A DNA stretch of 36,189 nucleotides from Halomonas saccharevitans. Its GTDB lineage: Bacteria; Pseudomonadota; Gammaproteobacteria; Pseudomonadales; Halomonadaceae. The first letter of the stretch is position 1. Every line of letters starts with the position of its first letter. The notes under the pieces were generated by a model, which saw only the letters and a list, made by a program, of their open reading frames with translations, had not been told where the DNA came from and searched no databases. The position numbers were made by a program, and so were the translations under genes. The DNA is taken from assembly GCF_900116405.1 (NCBI RefSeq), contig NZ_FPAQ01000035.1, positions 1 to 36,189 of the forward strand, given 5' to 3'. Below, piece after piece: positions 31,873-36,189 of the stretch.

Positions 31873-32577
31873 TCATAGCCGCTCGAGGTATCCGGTGCCG
31901 CCGAGGTTGTTCATCTGCTGGCGGATCCAGACGCTGCGCCGCTCCACGAGCGGGCCGGGACGCGCCGCATCGCGGCCGCGGGGGTCGGGCAGGATGGCCG
32001 CCAGGCGGCTGGCCTGGACCGCGCTCAGCTGGTCGGCGGAGACGCCGAAGTAGTGGCGAGCGGCGGCCTCGAGGCCGAACACTCCGCTGTCCCACTCGAC
32101 GATGTTGAGGTAGACCTCGAGGATGCGCTGCTTGGGCCAGAGGGCCTCGATCAGAAGCGTGAACCAGGCCTCCAGTCCCTTGCGCACCCAGCTGCGCCCG
32201 GTCCACAGGAAGAGGTTCTTGGCGGTCTGCTGGCTGATGGTGCTGGCCCCGCGCAGGCGGCCGCCGTTGCGACTGGCCTCCCAGGCGCGGCGCATCTGCT
32301 GGAAGTCGAAGCCGTGATGCTCGGGGAAGCGCTGATCCTCGGCGGCGATCACCGCCAGCTTGGCCTGATCGGCGAGACGCTCCCAGGGGCGCCACTGGTG
32401 GCGAATATCGAGGGACGCCCCCGAGGTCCACGACTGGACCTTACGCTCCACCATCACCATGGAGCCGAACACCGGCACCACGCGCAGCACCAGCACCAGC
32501 ACCACCGAGGCCACCACGAAGCCAAGCACGGTGCGCCAGAGCACTCGCCACGCCCATCGCTGCCACTCCCGTCTCAT
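31873..32577 (-). CDS. mtgA: Monofunctional biosynthetic peptidoglycan glycosyltransferase
   Basis: This 234-residue protein has one N-terminal membrane helix (about 14-37) and a family 51 glycosyltransferase domain. Motif I is AAEDQRFPEHHGFD with catalytic Glu80; motif II is GASTISQQTAKNLFLW (110-125); motif III is RKGLEAWFTLLIE; motif IV is KQRILEVYLNIVEW (149-162) with the second Glu. It polymerises lipid II into glycan strands on the periplasmic face. The length matches MtgA. It stands alone here: a terminator separates it from fghA upstream, and a GAGG site precedes the start. Confidence 0.95.
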   Translation of the reverse strand: MRREWQRWAWRVLWRTVLGFVVASVVLVLVLRVVPVFGSMVMVERKVQSWTSGASLDIRHQWRPWERLADQAKLAVIAAEDQRFPEHHGFDFQQMRRAWEASRNGGRLRGASTISQQTAKNLFLWTGRSWVRKGLEAWFTLLIEALWPKQRILEVYLNIVEWDSGVFGLEAAARHYFGVSADQLSAVQASRLAAILPDPRGRDAARPGPLVERRSVWIRQQMNNLGGTGYLERL

Positions 32578-32640
32578 CGTCCGCCTCGCTCGGTCATCGG
32601 CTTTTTCGCCCCGTCATGAATGACGGGCAGTATAACGACG

Positions 32641-32662
32641 CTGCCTCCCCGAAGGGAGGCAG
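32641..32662 (-). terminator. Hairpin after the formaldehyde operon
   Basis: CTGCCTCCC (32641-32649) pairs with GGGAGGCAG (32654-32662) around a tight CGAA loop, 28 bp after the fghA stop on the minus strand. ACGAC and GTCGT add imperfect outer pairing. The tail CGTCGTTATA is only mildly T-rich. Confidence 0.7.
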
Positions 32663-32690
32663 CTGTCGTACGGGGCGAGCATTCAGCCCT

Positions 32691-33545
32691 TCAGCGCTTC
32701 TTCAGGCGCTCCGCGTGGTAGCGCAGGTGCTCCTCGATGAAGGTCGCGATGAAGAAATAGCTGTGATCGTAGCCGGGCTGGCGGCGCAGGGTCAGCGGGT
32801 GGTCATGCTCGGCACACACCGCCTCGAGGCGCTCGGGGCAGAGCTGCTCCTCGAGGAAGTCGTCGGCCTCACCCTGGTCGATGAACAGCGGCTGGCTCGA
32901 GGCGCCGCGGGCCACCAGTTCGCAGGCATCGTACTGGGTCCAGAGCCCGCGATCCTCGCCCAGGTAGCCGGAGAAGGCCTTCTGCCCCCAGGGGCACTCG
33001 CTGGGATTGACGACGGGGGAGAAGGCCGAGACCGCCCGGTAGTGCCCGGGACGCCGCAGCGCCAGGATCAGCGCGCCGTGCCCGCCCATGGAGTGACCGC
33101 TGATCGATTCGCGGCCGTTGACCGGGAAGTGCTGGCGCACCACCGAGGGCAGCTCCTCGGCCACGTAGTCATACATGCGGTAGTGCTTCTTCCAGGGCTC
33201 GCGGGTGGCGTTGACGTAGAAGCCCGCGCCGCTGCCGAAGTCGTAGCTGTCGTCTTCGCCCGGCAGGTTGGTGCCGCGGGGGCTGGTGTCCGGGCAGACG
33301 ATGGCGATGCCAAGCTCGGCCGCGATCCGATGTGCGCCGGCCTTCTGCATGAAATTCTCGTCGGTGCAGGTCAGCCCGGACAGCCACCACATCAGCGGCA
33401 CGCGCTCGGTCTCCGCCTGGGGCGGCAGGTAGATGGCGAAGGTCATCTCGCAGTCCAGCGCCCGGGAGCGGTGGCGATAGCGCTTGTGCCAGCCACCGTA
33501 GCTCTTGTTGGCCGAGACCAGCTCGAGATGTTCGGTCATGGTCAT
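32691..33545 (-). CDS. fghA: S-formylglutathione hydrolase
   Basis: This 284-residue esterase-D family serine hydrolase has GHSMGGHGAL with the nucleophile Ser152, the acid/histidine segments QPLFIDQGEADDFLEEQL and PGYDHSYFFIATFI, and the family-typical WLSGLTCTDENFMQKAG with Cys60. It hydrolyses S-formylglutathione to formate and glutathione in the cytosol, the second step of formaldehyde detoxification. The start is at ATG 33545 because GAGGAG lies 9 nt upstream; a longer frame begins 45 nt earlier. It follows adhC by 98 bp on the same strand. The length is typical of FrmB/FghA proteins (about 277-285). Confidence 0.95.
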   Translation of the reverse strand: MTMTEHLELVSANKSYGGWHKRYRHRSRALDCEMTFAIYLPPQAETERVPLMWWLSGLTCTDENFMQKAGAHRIAAELGIAIVCPDTSPRGTNLPGEDDSYDFGSGAGFYVNATREPWKKHYRMYDYVAEELPSVVRQHFPVNGRESISGHSMGGHGALILALRRPGHYRAVSAFSPVVNPSECPWGQKAFSGYLGEDRGLWTQYDACELVARGASSQPLFIDQGEADDFLEEQLCPERLEAVCAEHDHPLTLRRQPGYDHSYFFIATFIEEHLRYHAERLKKR

Positions 33546-33643
33546 GAAGTCACTCTCCTCGTCGGCCGGGCGACCCGGCCACCAATCCATGGGATATCAC
33601 CCGGCACCGGGCGCGTATCAACGGCGCGGCCCCAGGCGCATTG

Positions 33644-34861
<1,218 letters not shown>

Positions 34862-34880
34862 CGCGTCGACAGGAGGCATC

Positions 34881-35771
34881 ATGCAGCGCTGGGATCGGGT
34901 CGAGGCCTTCGTCGAGGTAGTGCGCCTGGGCGCCTTCAAGGCCGCGGCCGAGCGCCTGAAGGTCTCGAGCTCTCACGTCAGCCGGCTGGTCAGCCAGCTC
35001 GAGAACCAGCTCGGCACCGCCCTGCTCTATCGCACCACGCGACGGATCCGCCTCACCGAGGCCGGCACCCTCTACTACCAGCACTGCCACCACCTGTTCG
35101 ACGGCTTCCGCGAGGCCGAGGCCGCCATCAAGGACCTCCAGGCGAGGCCGGTCGGCCTGCTGAGCTTGACCTGCGCCACCACCTTCGGCGAGCGCTACCT
35201 GGCCCCGCTGGTCAACGACTTCATGGTCCTGCACCCCCAGCTGGAGGTGCGCCTGCACCTGACCAATCGCCAGGTGGACATCATCGACGAGGGCTTCGAC
35301 ATCGCCATCCGCATGGGCGCGCTCGAGGACTCCTCGCTGCTCGCCCGGCGGCTCTGCGAGCGGCGCGAGTACGTGGTCGGTTCGCCGGCCTACTTCACTC
35401 ATCGCCCCCAGCCCCACGCCCTCTCCGAGCTCGCCCATCACCGCTGCCTGGTGGGGTCGCGCGACCACTGGCGCTTCGCCGTGGAGGGGGTGCGCCGCGA
35501 GGTGCGCATCGCGGGATCATGGGAGAGCAACTCGGGACCGGCGCTGCTGGATGCCGCGCTCAAGGGCCTGGGGCTCGCCCAGCTGCCGGACTACTACGTG
35601 GAGCCCCACCTGGCGAGCGGCGAACTGATCAGCGTGCTCGACGCCTATCGGCACGACGACAGCGCCGTCTGGGCGGTCACCCCGCGCCACCGCCACCGCT
35701 CCCCGAAGATCCGCCAGTTCATCGACTTTCTGGTCGAACACATCCCCGAGCGGCTGCCGAGGCGGGGCTGA
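34881..35771 (+). CDS. LysR-type regulator, probable regulator of adhC-fghA
   Basis: This 296-residue protein has an N-terminal winged helix (about 3-62: FVEVVRLGAFKAAAERLKVSSSHVSRLVSQLE) and a LysR substrate-binding domain resembling the aldehyde/quinone-responsive CrgA/DsdC-like branch (LSLTCATTFGERYLAPLVNDFM, FDIAIRMGALEDSSLLARRL, SNSGPALLDAALKGLGLAQLPDYYV). AGGAGG is 5-6 nt before ATG 34881. Divergent arrangement and a shared T-N11-A dyad suggest it senses formaldehyde or a related adduct and activates adhC. The closeness to group II intron DNA (72 bp after the stop) has not truncated it. Confidence 0.9.
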   Translation: MQRWDRVEAFVEVVRLGAFKAAAERLKVSSSHVSRLVSQLENQLGTALLYRTTRRIRLTEAGTLYYQHCHHLFDGFREAEAAIKDLQARPVGLLSLTCATTFGERYLAPLVNDFMVLHPQLEVRLHLTNRQVDIIDEGFDIAIRMGALEDSSLLARRLCERREYVVGSPAYFTHRPQPHALSELAHHRCLVGSRDHWRFAVEGVRREVRIAGSWESNSGPALLDAALKGLGLAQLPDYYVEPHLASGELISVLDAYRHDDSAVWAVTPRHRHRSPKIRQFIDFLVEHIPERLPRRG

Positions 35772-35842
35772 GCGAGGCGAATGACGACGGGCGCCGGGGG
35801 CGAAAGACCGGCCAAGACGAAGACAGCACGCCCAAAACACGC

Positions 35843-35910
35843 ATCGGGTAGGGTCCGGGGTCGCCCCCGGAGCCCTCCCACACCACCGGGCATACGGTTC
35901 CGTACCACGG
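35843..35910 (-). ncRNA. Group II intron RNA domains V and VI
   Basis: On the minus strand, after the maturase stop, the sequence reads through GTGGTACGGAACCGTATGCC, then CCGGTGGTGTGGGAGG and a GGCTC return arm, consistent with domain V. The hairpin CCGGGG-GCGA-CCCCGG (35870-35855) is domain VI, and ACCCTACCCGAT gives the 3' end at about 35843. The primary motifs resemble bacterial group II intron ends; exact pairing and the branch-point adenosine were not modelled. Confidence 0.7.
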
Positions 35911-35914
35911 CGGT

Positions 35915-36189
35915 TCACGAAGCACGATTGAGCCCTCTTACCGTATCGAGTACCGAGATCAGACCCAGCCAGTCGAACCACTTCCGGGGGAGGGCCTGAT
36001 TCATGTGCGAGGCACCGGCATTCCACCAGGGGCCTCGCCCATTCCCCGCTGATTTCCACGCCCGAAAGCCATTCAGACCCAATGCCAGAAGCTTACGGCG
36101 CCGGGTCTTCGGGCGCTTCCATTGCCGCCAGATCACGTCGCGTAATCGGCGACGTACCCATTGATCCAACGCTTCCAGCGGCCGCTTTA
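35915..36189 (-). CDS. ltrA: Group II intron reverse transcriptase/maturase, C-terminal 90 residues (cut by window edge)
   Basis: The frame is open from the right edge and ends at TGA 35917-35915. It contains the maturase (domain X)-type stretch LDQWVRRRLRDVIWRQWKRPKTRRRKL, then GFRAWKSAGNGRGPWWNAG and ASHMNQALPRKWFDWLGL. It stops at LNRAS with no HNH endonuclease domain, as in the bacterial intron classes that lack one. The reverse transcriptase core is beyond the window, so activity cannot be judged. The first complete codon is at 36187; any start lies outside. Confidence 0.9.
   Translation of the reverse strand, partial: KRPLEALDQWVRRRLRDVIWRQWKRPKTRRRKLLALGLNGFRAWKSAGNGRGPWWNAGASHMNQALPRKWFDWLGLISVLDTVRGLNRAS

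Larger units (their letters stand above)
35843..36189 (-). mobile_element. Group II intron, 3' part (runs off the right edge)
   Basis: A maturase C-terminus followed by domain V/VI-like RNA and a typical CCTACCCGAT end shows a group II intron inserted on the minus strand, 72 bp after the lysR gene. The 5' end and most of the maturase lie outside the window. The downstream exon starts with GCGTGTTTTGGGCG. A LysR terminator is not obvious in the exon. Confidence 0.8.

Overview
The window is GC-rich, densely coded DNA that looks like the chromosome of a halophilic gammaproteobacterium of the Halomonadaceae (Halomonas or Chromohalobacter type). This is inferred from gene content, not from a database match. 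The indicators are a ProVWX glycine betaine/proline importer, a BCCT betaine/choline-type carrier with its own universal stress protein, a fused TRAP transporter, an AaeXAB-type efflux set, and a glutathione-dependent formaldehyde pathway next to a LysR regulator.

Region 1-6670 is an accessory, defence-like island. It holds the start of an IS1380-family element, an AbiE-type antitoxin whose toxin partner is broken off after about 16 codons, a MazG-fold nucleotide pyrophosphohydrolase, and a 796-residue protein that joins a PD-(D/E)XK-like nuclease motif, a DUF2075-type P-loop helicase and a LexA/UmuD-like S24 self-cleavage domain. A NERD-nuclease/UvrD-type helicase is divergent from these. 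The island ends at the 3' end of a tRNA-Ile(CAU) gene on the minus strand. The nuclease-helicase-S24 fusion with its MazG neighbour is the best candidate here for a little-described defence or stress system.

Region 6838-17130 is ordinary chromosome. It has a cytosolic protein of unknown function, a periplasmic PRC-barrel protein, a Fur-box-controlled TonB-dependent receptor whose middle segment is a codon-usage mosaic, a LysR regulator followed by aaeX-aaeA-aaeB-like efflux genes, a tandem 21-22 bp repeat, and a PQQ-type aldose sugar dehydrogenase.

Region 17350-23470 is an osmoprotection block. proV-proW-proX sits behind a 22-bp perfect palindrome that overlaps a promoter, with a hairpin between proW and proX. 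After a gene-free stretch with two look-alike terminators and a REP-like element comes usp-BCCT.

Region 23509-32580 is mostly on the minus strand. It has a cNMP/CBS/DUF294 signalling protein coupled to a DEDDh exonuclease, a DUF4168 periplasmic protein, a TRAP transporter (Tat-exported receptor plus fused DctQM permease), and a DMT exporter and mtgA. A pair of TGGTC-N-GACCA operators lies between the TRAP operon and the DMT gene.

Region 32690-35771 is the formaldehyde detoxification locus: fghA and adhC on the minus strand, with a divergent LysR gene. The window closes with the 3' end of a group II intron (maturase C-terminus plus RNA domains V/VI) reading in from the right edge. Both edges are therefore mobile elements cut by the window.
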